64,000 bases of DNA from Coriobacteriaceae bacterium (GCA_902835305.1 CADFMD010000002.1:186001-250000); one strand, 5' to 3'; shown: positions 15,050 to 24,182, numbered from the stretch's first letter. The notes: generated by a model not told the origin, from the sequence alone. Made by a program: numbers and translations.

Positions 15050-16426
15050 CTAGGCCCTCAACAGATAGCGCACCTCGTAGGGCGCAAGCTCAAGGGTGCC
15101 CGTCAGCTCGACCGTGGGAGCATCGTCGGCAAGCAGGTCGACGAAGGAGCCGTTGAGTTCGCCGGCGCCAAAGGTGTAAGGCTCGCCCACGGCGTTCACC
15201 GCCACGAGTACCGTCGCGCCGTCACAGGCGCGCTCGAACAGCAGCTGCTTGTTCTGGATCACCACGTTGCGATAGGCACCGTAGTTGAGAGCACGGGCAG
15301 CCGCGTCGTCGGCCGAGCGAAGGTGTGCGAGTTGCGTGATGAACGCCGTCAGCTCGTTGGGCGCAGGCTCATCGAGCGCAGGGCGCAGCGCCCAGTCGCC
15401 ATCGGGGCCGCCCTTTTCGCCAGCAATTCCCCACTCGCTGCCATAGTAGACGCACGGGATGCCCGGCATGCCAAAGAGCATGCCATAGGAGGGACGCAGG
15501 CACGACTTGTCGGTGAGGATGCTTGCCAGGCGCGGCACATCGTGGTTGTCGACAAACGACAGCAGGTGCTTGCCGCGGTAGATGCACCAGGGGTCGCCGC
15601 CAAACTGGCGGTGCAGCGAATGGGCGATCTCGAACATGTTGACCGAGTTAAAGCTGGAGTACAGGCCCTTGTAGCACTCGTAGTTGGTGCAGGAGTCGAG
15701 CATCTCGTCGTTGACGATCTGGTTGTAGTCGCCGTGGAGCGTCTCGCCAATGAGCACAAAGCCGGGCTTGAGCTCACGGGCAAAGCTATGCAAACGACGC
15801 ATGAAATCGCGGTCGAGCATGTAGGCGACGTCCAGGCGCAGGCCGTCGACGCCAAAGACCTCGGCCCAGCGGCGCACGGACTCAAGCAGGTAATTGACCA
15901 CGGCGGGGTTTTGCAGGTTGAGCTTCACGAGCTCAAAATGGCCTTCCCAGCCCTCGTACCAAAAGCCGTCGCCGTAGCACGAGTCGCCATCAAAGCTGAT
16001 GTGGAACCAGTCCTTGTAGGGCGAGTCCCACTTGCGCTCCTGCACATCGCGGAAGGCCCAAAAGCCACGGCCCACATGGTTGAAGACGGCGTCGAGCACC
16101 ACGCGAATGCCATGGGCATGCAGCGTCTCGCACACGGCGGCAAAATCGGCATCCCCGCCCAGGCGACGGTCGAGATGGCGCAGGCTGCGTGTATCGTAGC
16201 CGTGGCTATCAGACTCGAGCGGCGGGTTGATGAGCACAGCGCCAATACCGAGTTCCTGCAGGTAATCGGCCCATTGGGCGATTTTCATGATGGGGGCATC
16301 GGGGTTGGGTGCAGTGCCGGCAGCTTGGGAGAGTTCGTCCTCGGCAACGGGCGCGGCGTTTTCGCGCGGAGCTCCGCAAAAGCCCAGCGGATAAATCTGA
16401 TAGAACGTCGTCTCGTATGCCCACAT
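15050..16426 (-). CDS. GH13 alpha-amylase family glycosidase
   Basis: A 458-residue cytoplasmic alpha-glucan hydrolase; no signal peptide is present. The four conserved GH13 regions are visible: DAVFNHVG (about residue 113), GLRLDVA with the nucleophile Asp (about 195), IGET with the acid/base Glu (about 228) and FVDNHD with the transition-state Asp (about 290). Spacing and the short N-terminus resemble cyclomaltodextrinase or maltogenic amylases without the extra N domain. Likely substrates are maltodextrins released from starch or glycogen. The start has GGGAGG six bases upstream. Confidence 0.92.
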   Translation of the reverse strand: MWAYETTFYQIYPLGFCGAPRENAAPVAEDELSQAAGTAPNPDAPIMKIAQWADYLQELGIGAVLINPPLESDSHGYDTRSLRHLDRRLGGDADFAAVCETLHAHGIRVVLDAVFNHVGRGFWAFRDVQERKWDSPYKDWFHISFDGDSCYGDGFWYEGWEGHFELVKLNLQNPAVVNYLLESVRRWAEVFGVDGLRLDVAYMLDRDFMRRLHSFARELKPGFVLIGETLHGDYNQIVNDEMLDSCTNYECYKGLYSSFNSVNMFEIAHSLHRQFGGDPWCIYRGKHLLSFVDNHDVPRLASILTDKSCLRPSYGMLFGMPGIPCVYYGSEWGIAGEKGGPDGDWALRPALDEPAPNELTAFITQLAHLRSADDAAARALNYGAYRNVVIQNKQLLFERACDGATVLVAVNAVGEPYTFGAGELNGSFVDLLADDAPTVELTGTLELAPYEVRYLLRA

Positions 16427-16497
16427 AGCAACCTCCCGGTAAGCTCAACACAACGACATCCATTGTATGCCCGGCTTGTATCCTCTTCCCCAAAATA

Positions 16498-16564
16498 AGT
16501 TGCGGTGGAATAGTTCCTGCTTGGGCCTTCAGAGGCCTTAAACAGGAACTATTCCACCGCAACT
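16498..16564. repeat. Palindromic element, family C copy 1
   Basis: Arms AGTTGCGGTGGAATAGTTCC and GGAACTATTCCACCGCAACT surround a loop with its own small stem (GGCCTTC/GAGGCC). It lies between the convergence point of the MFS gene and the GH13 promoter region. A second copy with the same outer arms is at 60102-60168. Confidence 0.85.
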
Positions 16565-16579
16565 GATGAGGGGACGTGG

Positions 16580-17776
16580 TTAGGCGACAGGCTTTGCGCG
16601 ACGAATGGCCGGGAACATCACCGTGATAGCGAGGATGACGCCCACGGCAGCGATCGCACCGCCCGCGTAGCCGATCAAGGCGATACCGGGGTCCGAAACC
16701 ACGGCTCCGCCGATCGCGGTACCCGTGCCAATGCCCAGATTGAACAGGCCCGAGAAGATCGACATGGCGACGGCCGACGAGTCCGCCGGCGTGTACTTGA
16801 TGAGCTCGGCCTGAAACGCCACGTTAAAGGCCGTGGCGCAGCAACCCCACAGTGCGCAAACAGCGAGAACCGCAGCGAGCGACGATGCGGCCGGACCCAT
16901 GAGCAGCAGGGCCGCTGGCACGCCGGAAAGCGTGATAGCCAAGAACGGGAAGCGGTGCCCATCGAACAGGCGGCCGAACAGCCAGCTTCCGAGCAGACCA
17001 GAGCAGCCGAACGCCGTCAGCGTCATAGTGATAGCGCTTGCGTCGACATGCGCGACCTGAGCCAGGAAAGGCTCGATATAGCTATAGCTCGCGTAATAGC
17101 CAGTTGCCATGAACACCGTGACCACATAGAGCGCGATGAGGAACGGGTTCTTGAGCAGCTCGGGCAGCTGCTTGAGCGTAAAACGCTCGCCCGCTGGCAT
17201 GGCAGGAAACACCGTGGCCTGGTAGACGACCGCGACAGCAGACAGCGCTCCGACCACAGCAAACGTCATGCGCCAGCCCACGGCCAGGCCAATGGCGCGG
17301 CCGAGCGGCAGGCCGAAGATCTGTGCGATGGAAGAGCCCGTGGCGATCATGCTGATGGCGAGCGCCCCATGGCGCGTGTCAACCAGGCGCGACGCCATGA
17401 TCGAGGCGACCGACCAGAACACGGCATGTGCGCAAGCGACCACCAGGCGCGCGCAGACCAGGATGGGATAGGTGGGCGCCACGGCGGACAGGAACTGGCC
17501 CAGCGAGAACACGGCAAGCACGCCCAGCAGCATCCGCTTGAACTCAAAACGCGAGGCAAACACCATGAGTGGCAACGACAGCAGCATGACGCCCCAGGCA
17601 TAGACCGAGATCATGATGCCAGCTTGGGCCTCGGTAAGCGAAAACGATGCGGCGATGTCGGTCAGCAGGCCGATGGGCATGAACTCCGACGTGTTGAACA
17701 CGAACGCGCAGCAGGTGAGCCCGATAAGCGGGAGCCACTGCTTGAGCGTGATGCCGTCTTGCCTTACCTGACTCAT
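16580..17776 (-). CDS. MFS efflux transporter, DHA1/SotB-like
   Basis: A 398-residue major facilitator protein with 12 predicted membrane segments. The opening FVFNTSEFMPIGLLTDIAAS and the following SLTEAQAG are typical of the DHA1 group that exports sugars, arabinose or drugs (SotB/YdhP-like). A motif-A-like loop, ASRFEFKRMLLG, follows TM2. The ATG at 17776 is favoured over an upstream TTG because GGAG is nine bases before it. Likely exports a small hydrophilic compound; the substrate is unknown. Own promoter with a perfect -10 box upstream. Confidence 0.85.
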   Translation of the reverse strand: MSQVRQDGITLKQWLPLIGLTCCAFVFNTSEFMPIGLLTDIAASFSLTEAQAGIMISVYAWGVMLLSLPLMVFASRFEFKRMLLGVLAVFSLGQFLSAVAPTYPILVCARLVVACAHAVFWSVASIMASRLVDTRHGALAISMIATGSSIAQIFGLPLGRAIGLAVGWRMTFAVVGALSAVAVVYQATVFPAMPAGERFTLKQLPELLKNPFLIALYVVTVFMATGYYASYSYIEPFLAQVAHVDASAITMTLTAFGCSGLLGSWLFGRLFDGHRFPFLAITLSGVPAALLLMGPAASSLAAVLAVCALWGCCATAFNVAFQAELIKYTPADSSAVAMSIFSGLFNLGIGTGTAIGGAVVSDPGIALIGYAGGAIAAVGVILAITVMFPAIRRAKPVA

Positions 17777-17809
17777 ATATAACGTCTCCAATCATTTTGA
17801 GCGGAGGCG

Positions 17810-17838
17810 ATTATATAGCAACGGCCCCGCATCCGTCA
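17810..17838 (-). promoter_or_regulatory. Promoter of the MFS gene
   Basis: Minus strand TGACGG, 17 bp, TATAAT (17810-17815). The -10 box is a perfect match. The -35 box overlaps a weak GGCCC/GGGCC stem (17823-17855) that may serve the end of the feoAB transcript. Confidence 0.5.
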
Positions 17839-17897
17839 GCAACAGATACAGGGCCGAAAACAATTCGATACACAGAGGTTGCGCCGTCAATAAATAA

Positions 17898-20258
17898 CTA
17901 AGCCAACCCCAGCAATATGCCCGCCGAATGCACGACAAACGCCACGATCCAGGCGACCGTCACCTGAAACGCGAATACGGCCACGGCATAGCGCGCGCCC
18001 AACTCGCTCTTGACGGCGCCGATGGACGCCACGCAAGGCGGGTACAGCAGCGTAAAGACCAAGAACACGTAGGCGGTAAACGGCGAAAACATGGCTGACA
18101 GTGCCGCGGGCGAGGTTGCGCCCAAAAGCACCGTGAGCGTCGAGATGACGCTCTCTTTGGCAATAAGTCCGGTGACGAGCGCCGTGGATGCACGCCAGTC
18201 GCCAAAACCGAGCGGGGCCAACACCGGCGCGATGATGCTACCCAGACCAGCAAGCAGGCTTTGCGACTGGTCGGCGACCACGTTAAAGCGGATATCGAAC
18301 GTCTGCAGGAACCAGATGACCACCGTAGCGGCAAAGATAATGGTAAAGGCCTTGGTGATGAAGTCCTTGGCCTTATCCCATGCCAGCATCACCGTCGTCT
18401 TGACGCTCGGCAGACGGTAATTGGGAAGCTCCATGATAAACGGAACCGGGTCGCCCTTAAATGCCGTGCGGTTGAGCACCAAAGCCGCGATGCAGCCGAC
18501 CACGATACCGATCAGATAGAGCGAGACCATGGCGGGGACCGTCGCCTGCGGGAAAAATGCTCCGCACAGCAAGCCGTAAACCGGCAGCTTAGCCGAGCAA
18601 CTCATAAACGGCGTGAGCATGACGGTCATCTTGCGGTCGTGCTCGGATGGGAGCGTACGGGTCGACATGATAGCCGGCACGGTGCAGCCAAAACCGACGA
18701 GCATGGGCACGAAGCTGCGGCCCGACAGGCCAAAGCGACGCAACACCTTATCCATGACAAAGGCTACGCGTGCCATGTAGCCGGAGTCTTCCAGAATGGA
18801 GAGGAACAAGAAGAGCACGACGATAATCGGCAGAAAGGTCAGCACGCTGCCCACACCCGTAAGCACGCCGTCGACAGCCAGCGAGCGCACCACGTCGTTG
18901 GTACCGAACGCCTTGAGGCCCGCATCGGCCGAGGCGATGATGACCGCGATGCCGTCCTCCATGAGTCCCTGCAACGCCGCGCCGATCACGCCAAACGTCA
19001 GCCAAAAGACGAGGCCCATGATCACCAGAAACGCTGGAATGGCCGTATAGCGACCCGTCAGGATGCGGTCGATCTTGACGGAGCGCACGTGCTCGCGGCT
19101 CTCGTGCGGCTTGACGACGCAGCGCCCACACACGTCGCCGATGAAGCTAAAGCGCATATCGGCCAGCGCGGACAGGCGGTCGGTGCCGGCCTCGCCCTCC
19201 ATCTGGGTAATGATGTGCTCGATAGCGTCGAGCTCATTGCGATCCAGGTGAAGCGCCTCGGTTACCAGCTCATCGCCCTCGACCAGCTTGGTCGCCGCAA
19301 AGCGCACCGGGATGTGCGCCGTCACGGCATGGTCCTCGATCAGGTTAGCAATACCGTGGATGCAGCGATGCAGCGCACCGCCGTCCGGACCGTCGGGCGC
19401 GCAAAAGTCCAGGCGACCGGGGCGCTCACGGAACCGCGCCACGTGCAAGGCATGATCCACCAACTCGCCGATACCCTCGTTGCGGGCAGCGCTAATGGGA
19501 ACAACGGGCACGCCCAACAGGCTCTCGAGCAGGTTGACGTCCACGGCGCCGCCGTTGGCGGTCACCTCGTCCATCATGTTGAGCGCGATGACCATGGGGC
19601 GGTCGAGCTCCATGAGCTGCAGTGTCAGGTACAGGTTACGCTCGATGTTGGTGGCGTCAATGATGTCGATGATGGCGTCCGGGCGCTCGTCGAGGATGAA
19701 CTGACGGCTCACGACCTCTTCGCCTGTGTACGGCGACAGGGAGTAAATGCCAGGCAGATCGGTAACGCTCGCCTCGGGATGGTTGCGGATGGTGCCATCT
19801 TTGCGGTCGACCGTCACGCCGGGAAAGTTACCGACGTGCTGGTTGGAGCCCGTCAGCTGGTTGAATAACGTGGTCTTGCCGCAGTTTTGGTTGCCGGCGA
19901 GGGCAAAGTGCAGCGGCGCGCCCTCGGGCACGGCCGTCTTTGCCGCACGGGGCGAATACGTCCCCTCGCCCAGGGCCGGATGCTCCGTCGTGCCGATTGC
20001 GGCGTTAGCGCGCGGACCCGTATCGGTGTCGTGAATACCCACAAGCTCGATGCGAGCGGCATCGTCCTTGCGCAGTGTCAACTCGTAGCCACGCAGGCGG
20101 ATCTCGAGCGGGTCGCCCATGGGGGCGTACTTCATCATGGTGACTTCGGTGCCCGGCGTTAGGCCCATGTCCAAAATATGTTGTCGGAGTGCTTGGTCGT
20201 CCGATGTAACCGATGCGACAACGGCGTCCTTTCCAATCTCGAGTGTATCGAGCCTCAC
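17898..20258 (-). CDS. feoB: Ferrous iron transporter, FeoA-FeoB fusion
   Basis: A 786-residue single-chain Fe(II) importer of the inner membrane. Residues 1-75 form the SH3-like FeoA domain (ILDMGLTPGTEV...). A G domain follows with GNQNCGKTTLFNQLTG (P-loop, about residue 121), FPGVTVDRKDG, DLPGIYSLSPY and NMMDE (G4). The C-terminal half carries the gate and core membrane segments (GCTVPAIMSTRTL, MSCSAKLPVYG, FIMELPNYRLPS). The GTG start at 20256-20258 has GGAGG nine bases upstream. Fusion of FeoA to FeoB is known in several anaerobes. A DtxR-type palindrome lies 39 bp upstream, so iron repression is likely. Confidence 0.97.
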   Translation of the reverse strand: MRLDTLEIGKDAVVASVTSDDQALRQHILDMGLTPGTEVTMMKYAPMGDPLEIRLRGYELTLRKDDAARIELVGIHDTDTGPRANAAIGTTEHPALGEGTYSPRAAKTAVPEGAPLHFALAGNQNCGKTTLFNQLTGSNQHVGNFPGVTVDRKDGTIRNHPEASVTDLPGIYSLSPYTGEEVVSRQFILDERPDAIIDIIDATNIERNLYLTLQLMELDRPMVIALNMMDEVTANGGAVDVNLLESLLGVPVVPISAARNEGIGELVDHALHVARFRERPGRLDFCAPDGPDGGALHRCIHGIANLIEDHAVTAHIPVRFAATKLVEGDELVTEALHLDRNELDAIEHIITQMEGEAGTDRLSALADMRFSFIGDVCGRCVVKPHESREHVRSVKIDRILTGRYTAIPAFLVIMGLVFWLTFGVIGAALQGLMEDGIAVIIASADAGLKAFGTNDVVRSLAVDGVLTGVGSVLTFLPIIVVLFLFLSILEDSGYMARVAFVMDKVLRRFGLSGRSFVPMLVGFGCTVPAIMSTRTLPSEHDRKMTVMLTPFMSCSAKLPVYGLLCGAFFPQATVPAMVSLYLIGIVVGCIAALVLNRTAFKGDPVPFIMELPNYRLPSVKTTVMLAWDKAKDFITKAFTIIFAATVVIWFLQTFDIRFNVVADQSQSLLAGLGSIIAPVLAPLGFGDWRASTALVTGLIAKESVISTLTVLLGATSPAALSAMFSPFTAYVFLVFTLLYPPCVASIGAVKSELGARYAVAVFAFQVTVAWIVAFVVHSAGILLGLA

Positions 20259-20296
20259 GTCCGTGTTCCTCCCCCGCCGCCCACAGGGCGTTGCAT

Positions 20297-20314
20297 TTAG
20301 TTAACCTTGGCTAA
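20297..20314 (-). promoter_or_regulatory. Candidate DtxR/IdeR-type operator upstream of feoAB
   Basis: TTAGCCAAGGTTAACTAA on the minus strand is an imperfect palindrome with TTAG/CTAA ends, close in form to the IdeR box (TTAGGTTAGSCTAACCTAA). A further GGTTAGCC half-site lies upstream at about 20325-20333. Regulator identity is inferred from site form and target. Confidence 0.5.
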
Positions 20315-20394
20315 CCGTTTGCCACGGCTAACCAACTGTAACCATGCATGATAGCGCGAACACGCAACGACGTTCAATCGACAGATTGTTGCAA

Positions 20395-20615
20395 GGGGGA
20401 TTCTGGGTCATTGCTTCCCAGACGGGCCTGCTGCGGAAACCGAATCCCACTCCGGAACACCTAAACGGGATGGGCTTTCCGGTTGAAGCATCTAGCGGAA
20501 ACTGCAGCCCGGAATCGGCGCTCAGACTGGGATGCAATTTCCCAATGGGGCCCTCGGGGAAACTGCGGCCCGGAATCTGCTCTCGAAACGGGACGTGGTT
20601 TCCCCGAGGACCGAA
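20395..20615. repeat. Degenerate 61-bp tandem repeats
   Basis: Three full units start with GGAAAC at 20435, 20497 and 20558 (periods 62 and 61), preceded by a partial unit from about 20395. Each unit has GGAAAC near its start, a central CCGGAATC-like block in two of them, and GGGATG/GGGACG then TTTCC near its end, so each can fold back on itself. No coding frame is credible. The rest of the 20341-20892 gap holds only the terminator at 20742-20781. Confidence 0.6.
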
Positions 20616-20741
20616 GCAGCCGCCCGCCCCTCGACAAAATGATCCGTTCCCTCCGTCGTATACGGAACGTCCAAGGAGTGTCCCAGGGTGCCGGCACAAT
20701 AGGAACGTCCCCAGCTGCTGGCAGCATTTCGCCGCAACAGC

Positions 20742-20781
20742 AAAAGCCCGCGCTGGCAACAAATGTCACCTGCGCGGGCTT
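20742..20781 (-). terminator. Terminator of the APC permease gene
   Basis: AAGCCCGCGC pairs with GCGCGGGCTT around an 18-nt loop and is followed by TTTT on the minus strand, about 110 bp after the permease stop. Confidence 0.75.
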
Positions 20782-20892
20782 GGTGGGCGCCCCCAAAGGC
20801 ACGTTATAGAGACCCACATCAGTTATGGAGTGCCAAGCAGCACCGATACGCGATGCCCGCCGGCTTACCAAACAATGAAACTCGCCATAGTC

Positions 20893-22356
20893 TTAGACAA
20901 TCGGCGCAATGCCGGCAAAGTGCAGATACAGCGAGATGATCGCCACGACAATGACCACTGCTGCGATCAGTTTGTCGTGCAGATGCGGAAGCACCTGCTT
21001 GCCGCGCCCGCGCTCGCCCACAATGTAGACGGGAATGGCCGGGGCAAATAGGATCGTCGTGATCATGACGCCCTGGAGCCCCGTCGACCACACAAGGAAC
21101 AATGTGTAGATGAAGCCGAGCGTGCCGAAGAATCGCGCCTTGCCGACGCTTGGCGCATGCGGCCCGTCCAGATGCTCGTTCTTCCAGCCAATCACCATGT
21201 AATAAGCTGCCGAGCACACGTACGGAACCAGGATTGTGTTGACCGCGCAGCTATAGAAGAACTGGTAGGTGCTCGCCGCCACATACGACACGATCAAGAA
21301 GAGCTGCGTGATGCCGGAGCTCACGAGAACCGTTACCACCGGGGCGTCGTGCTTGTTCGTCTTGGCAAACGCCAGAGGGAAGGATCCCTGGCGCGCCGCC
21401 TCGAACGGCGTCTCGGACGCAATGATGACATAGCCCAGCAGCGCGCCGACCAGCGAGAGGATAACGCCAAGGTTTACGATGGCAGCACCAACCGGACCGA
21501 TTGCGCACTCGAGAATTCCCGCCATGGAGGGCGTTGCGAGCTGTGCCATCTCCTCGCGCGGCATAATGCCGAGCGACAGCATCGAGATGATCAGATACAG
21601 CGTGAATACAGCCGCAAATCCGAGCGCCGTCGAGCGGCCGACGTCACGCACGTACTTAGCACGGCCCGAGATAACGACAGCGCCCTCGATGCCCGTGAAG
21701 ACCCAGACAAGGGCGATCATGGTCGAGACAACCTGCTCGCCAAAGCCAGGACCAGCCGGCTCTCCCCAGAAGTTGTCCATAAAGATATCGACGTTGAACT
21801 TACCCAGGAGCACGATACTCAGCACAAAGAGCCCCAGCGGCACCAGCTTCGCCAACGTGACGATCGTGTTAATGCCCGCAGCCTCCTTAACACCACGAAG
21901 CACAAGGGCGGTAAGGAACCACAAAAACACGCTGGCGCAGACGATGGAAAGCAGGTTGTTACCCGCGCCAAACGCAGGGAAGAAATAGCCCAGCGCGCTA
22001 AACAGCAAGAGCGCAAAGCTCACGTTGGAAAGACATGCGCTGATCCAGTAGCCCCAGGCGGAGTTGAATCCAATGTAATCGCCAAAACCGGCCGCAGCGT
22101 ATGCATAGATGCCGCCGGTCAGGTCGGGACGGGCCTGAGACAAACCGTTGAACACCATCATCAGCGCAAAGACGCCAATGAAGCAAATTCCCCACGAGAC
22201 GATAACCGCACCGGTATTTGCCCCGCCTGCTGCCATATCGCCGGCAAGCGAAAAGATGCCGCCACAAATACTGGCGGTAATGACCATCATGGTCAGACGA
22301 AAGAGATCGAGGCCATTAGGGTCGATAATCTCGTCGTTTTGAGCTTTAGAGGCCAT
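20893..22356 (-). CDS. APC-family amino acid permease, arginine/ornithine antiporter type
   Basis: A 487-residue inner-membrane protein with 12-13 predicted segments. Near the N-terminus LTMMVITASICGGIFSLAGD is the unwound TM1 region of basic-amino-acid antiporters, and residues 75-95 (GGIYAYAAAGFGDYIGFNSA) resemble the ArcD/YdgI group. Co-directional with, and 109 bp behind, a dimethylarginine/arginine hydrolase gene; an attenuator-like hairpin sits in the gap. The likely job is importing an arginine-type substrate and exporting ornithine or citrulline. The exact substrate is inferred. Confidence 0.85.
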   Translation of the reverse strand: MASKAQNDEIIDPNGLDLFRLTMMVITASICGGIFSLAGDMAAGGANTGAVIVSWGICFIGVFALMMVFNGLSQARPDLTGGIYAYAAAGFGDYIGFNSAWGYWISACLSNVSFALLLFSALGYFFPAFGAGNNLLSIVCASVFLWFLTALVLRGVKEAAGINTIVTLAKLVPLGLFVLSIVLLGKFNVDIFMDNFWGEPAGPGFGEQVVSTMIALVWVFTGIEGAVVISGRAKYVRDVGRSTALGFAAVFTLYLIISMLSLGIMPREEMAQLATPSMAGILECAIGPVGAAIVNLGVILSLVGALLGYVIIASETPFEAARQGSFPLAFAKTNKHDAPVVTVLVSSGITQLFLIVSYVAASTYQFFYSCAVNTILVPYVCSAAYYMVIGWKNEHLDGPHAPSVGKARFFGTLGFIYTLFLVWSTGLQGVMITTILFAPAIPVYIVGERGRGKQVLPHLHDKLIAAVVIVVAIISLYLHFAGIAPIV

Positions 22357-22394
22357 TGTATGTGCACCCCCTTCATCATGTGATCGAACGAAAG

Positions 22395-22429
22395 ATGGCC
22401 CGGACGTCCCGAATCGGGTGCCGGGCCAT
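22395..22429 (-). terminator. Hairpin between hydrolase and permease genes
   Basis: ATGGCCCGG and CCGGGCCAT enclose an inner CCCGA/TCGGG stem, followed on the minus strand by TCTTTCG. It is probably a partial terminator that lowers permease expression relative to the hydrolase. Confidence 0.55.
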
Positions 22430-22465
22430 CGGTCAAGCGATCATCAGGCTGTTACAGCTATCGCG

Positions 22466-23242
22466 TTAGAAGCGCAGCGACAGGCAAGAAAGGCCGCCGT
22501 CGACCTTGCGATACTCGGAGGTATCGACGACGAGCGTCTTGTAGCCCAGATCCTGCACGGCCTTGAGCACGGTCGGATAGCCCTCGGCAACGATGACCGT
22601 ACCGTTGACCCAGATGCAGTTGGCGCCGTAAGCCTCGTCCTCGGGCACGACGATCTTGTTGTACTGGGCAAAGTCGGGCTTATCGATGAACTCACCGGAG
22701 ACGAGCATGTTGTTGTCCTCGATGTAGTTGACGCCCGTCTTGAGGTGCAGGACCTCCTCCAGCGGAACCTCGGAGCCCTCGAGGCCCCAGCCTTCAAGAA
22801 TCTCGCAGAACTGGCGGATACCCTCTTCGTTGGTACGAGCGGAGCGACCGACGTAGAAATGGTCGCCGACCATCATGACGTCGCCGCCGTCGAGCGTGCC
22901 CGGAGAAACGATGTGCTTGACATGCTCGTCGTCAAAGAAGCGACGGACGGCCGGCTCGATCTCGTCCTTCTCGCCGTTGCGGCTGTCGGCGCCGGGGTTG
23001 GTAATGATGGCGCCGCAGCGAGTGATAACGGCCGGATCTTCGACGAAGCAGCTGTCGGGATACTGCTCGAGTGCCGGCAGTACCGACACGTCAACGCCGC
23101 ACTGCTCGAGCGCATGCTCGTAATCGTAGTGCTCCTCGATGGCGCGCTCGTAGATGGGCTGGCCAAGCTCGGGGGCACTCGTGATGCCATTGCTCAGGGA
23201 CTTGCCGGGGCGGCGGATGATGACGTGGCTGAACTTGGTCAT
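22466..23242 (-). CDS. Dimethylarginine dimethylaminohydrolase-type hydrolase
   Basis: A 258-residue guanidino-group-modifying enzyme of the DDAH/arginine deiminase superfamily. Landmarks are DSCFVEDPAVI (about residue 62), GTLDGGDVMMVGDHFYVGRS (about 115-135), HLKTGVNYI with the catalytic His (about 168) and the C-terminal GGLSCLSLRF with the nucleophilic Cys (about residue 251). Such enzymes convert methylated arginine, or arginine itself, to citrulline plus an amine. The ATG at 23242 has GGAGG six bases upstream. It pairs with the downstream permease; a divergent GntR regulator faces it across 255 bp. Whether methylarginine or arginine is the true substrate is open. Confidence 0.88.
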   Translation of the reverse strand: MTKFSHVIIRRPGKSLSNGITSAPELGQPIYERAIEEHYDYEHALEQCGVDVSVLPALEQYPDSCFVEDPAVITRCGAIITNPGADSRNGEKDEIEPAVRRFFDDEHVKHIVSPGTLDGGDVMMVGDHFYVGRSARTNEEGIRQFCEILEGWGLEGSEVPLEEVLHLKTGVNYIEDNNMLVSGEFIDKPDFAQYNKIVVPEDEAYGANCIWVNGTVIVAEGYPTVLKAVQDLGYKTLVVDTSEYRKVDGGLSCLSLRF

Positions 23243-23339
23243 GATGATCCTCCTTGGATCTCTTGGCAGAGAGCGGGACTTCTTTGCGCCCGCCTTCCTT
23301 TCGATGGCTTTATCTTAGGGCGGTTTTCTTGTTTTGTAT

Positions 23340-23351
23340 ATTGTATACAAT
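23340..23351. promoter_or_regulatory. Candidate GntR/FadR operator
   Basis: ATTGTATACAAT is a perfect 12-bp palindrome in the intergenic region shared by the hydrolase and the GntR gene, and TTGTATAT precedes it as a further half-site. FCD-type GntR proteins commonly bind short AT-rich palindromes of this kind. The assignment to the adjacent regulator is inferred. Confidence 0.55.
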
Positions 23352-23497
23352 CCTGAACGGTAGATATTCCTCGGTAAGCGTATTCTTACGTATCGGCGCA
23401 AAGTAGCACGATTTAGCTGGTCGTTCTATAATTCGACTGAGCTATTCAAGCGAAACGTATTTGCTTTTAGAAATATACCGTTAAGGAACATAGGCTC

Positions 23498-24148
23498 ATG
23501 GAAACGCTCAGAAAGCCCCTGAAGGACCACGTATACGACTATATTTCGAGCCGTATTGACGCCGGCGAGTTGTCCGCCGGCGACCGGCTGAGCGAGCAGG
23601 CGATCTGCGATGCCATGGGCGTGTCGCGCACGCCGGTCCGCGAAGCGCTCATCCAGCTGGCAAGCGACGGCTACCTGGACAATCTCCCCCGCCGCGGATT
23701 CCGCGTCCGTGGGTTCGATCAGCAAAACGCCGTTGAAGTCTTTGAGATTATGGGGCCGCTCGACGGGCAGGCCGCATATCTCGCCTGTCCGAATCTAACT
23801 GACGACGATATTACGCAGTTGAAATTTCTCGTCGGCTCCATGGACCTCGCGATCCAAGGCGGTCTCATCCGTAAGTATGACGACATTCAGCGAGACTTTC
23901 ACCTTACGTACTTCAACCGCTGTGGCAACGACCGTCTGCGCGATATGATCTCGCAGCTCGAGCGTTGCTTTATCAAGCGCGATTACGAGACTGTCGATCA
24001 GGAGACGGCGTGTAAGCTGCTCAATAAAGCCAACAACGAACATGCTCATATTCTTGAGTTGTTCGAAGCACGAGATGCGACGGGCGTGCGCGACTACGTT
24101 CGCGATGTCCATTGGAACACGGAAAACGCCCAGTTCACCGTCTGGTAG
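23498..24148 (+). CDS. GntR-family regulator, FCD type
   Basis: A 216-residue DNA-binding protein. The N-terminal winged helix (residues 8-72) has RLSEQAICDAMGVSRTPVRE, the GntR recognition segment, followed by the wing LPRRGFRVRG. Residues 80-205 form the helical FCD effector domain with metal-type ligands (FHLTYFNRCGN, NEHAHIL). It is divergent from the hydrolase/permease pair and very probably controls it in response to a substrate or product. No ribosome site better than AAGGA near 23486 is seen. Confidence 0.9.
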   Translation: METLRKPLKDHVYDYISSRIDAGELSAGDRLSEQAICDAMGVSRTPVREALIQLASDGYLDNLPRRGFRVRGFDQQNAVEVFEIMGPLDGQAAYLACPNLTDDDITQLKFLVGSMDLAIQGGLIRKYDDIQRDFHLTYFNRCGNDRLRDMISQLERCFIKRDYETVDQETACKLLNKANNEHAHILELFEARDATGVRDYVRDVHWNTENAQFTVW

Positions 24149-24182
24149 AAATACAACAAGGAAAGCTATCAGACGCCCATCT

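Noticed and set aside
17822..17856. Terminator of feoAB
   Set aside because: GGCCC/GGGCC stem has a long loop and no T run in either direction, so it is mentioned only as a weak possibility.
20435..20610. CRISPR array formed by the 61-bp units
   Set aside because: Units are degenerate along their whole length and there are no unique spacers between exact repeats.
20328..20762. A 144-codon minus-strand frame in the 61-bp repeat region
   Set aside because: The frame follows the tandem repeat, has no ribosome site and codes for no recognisable fold.
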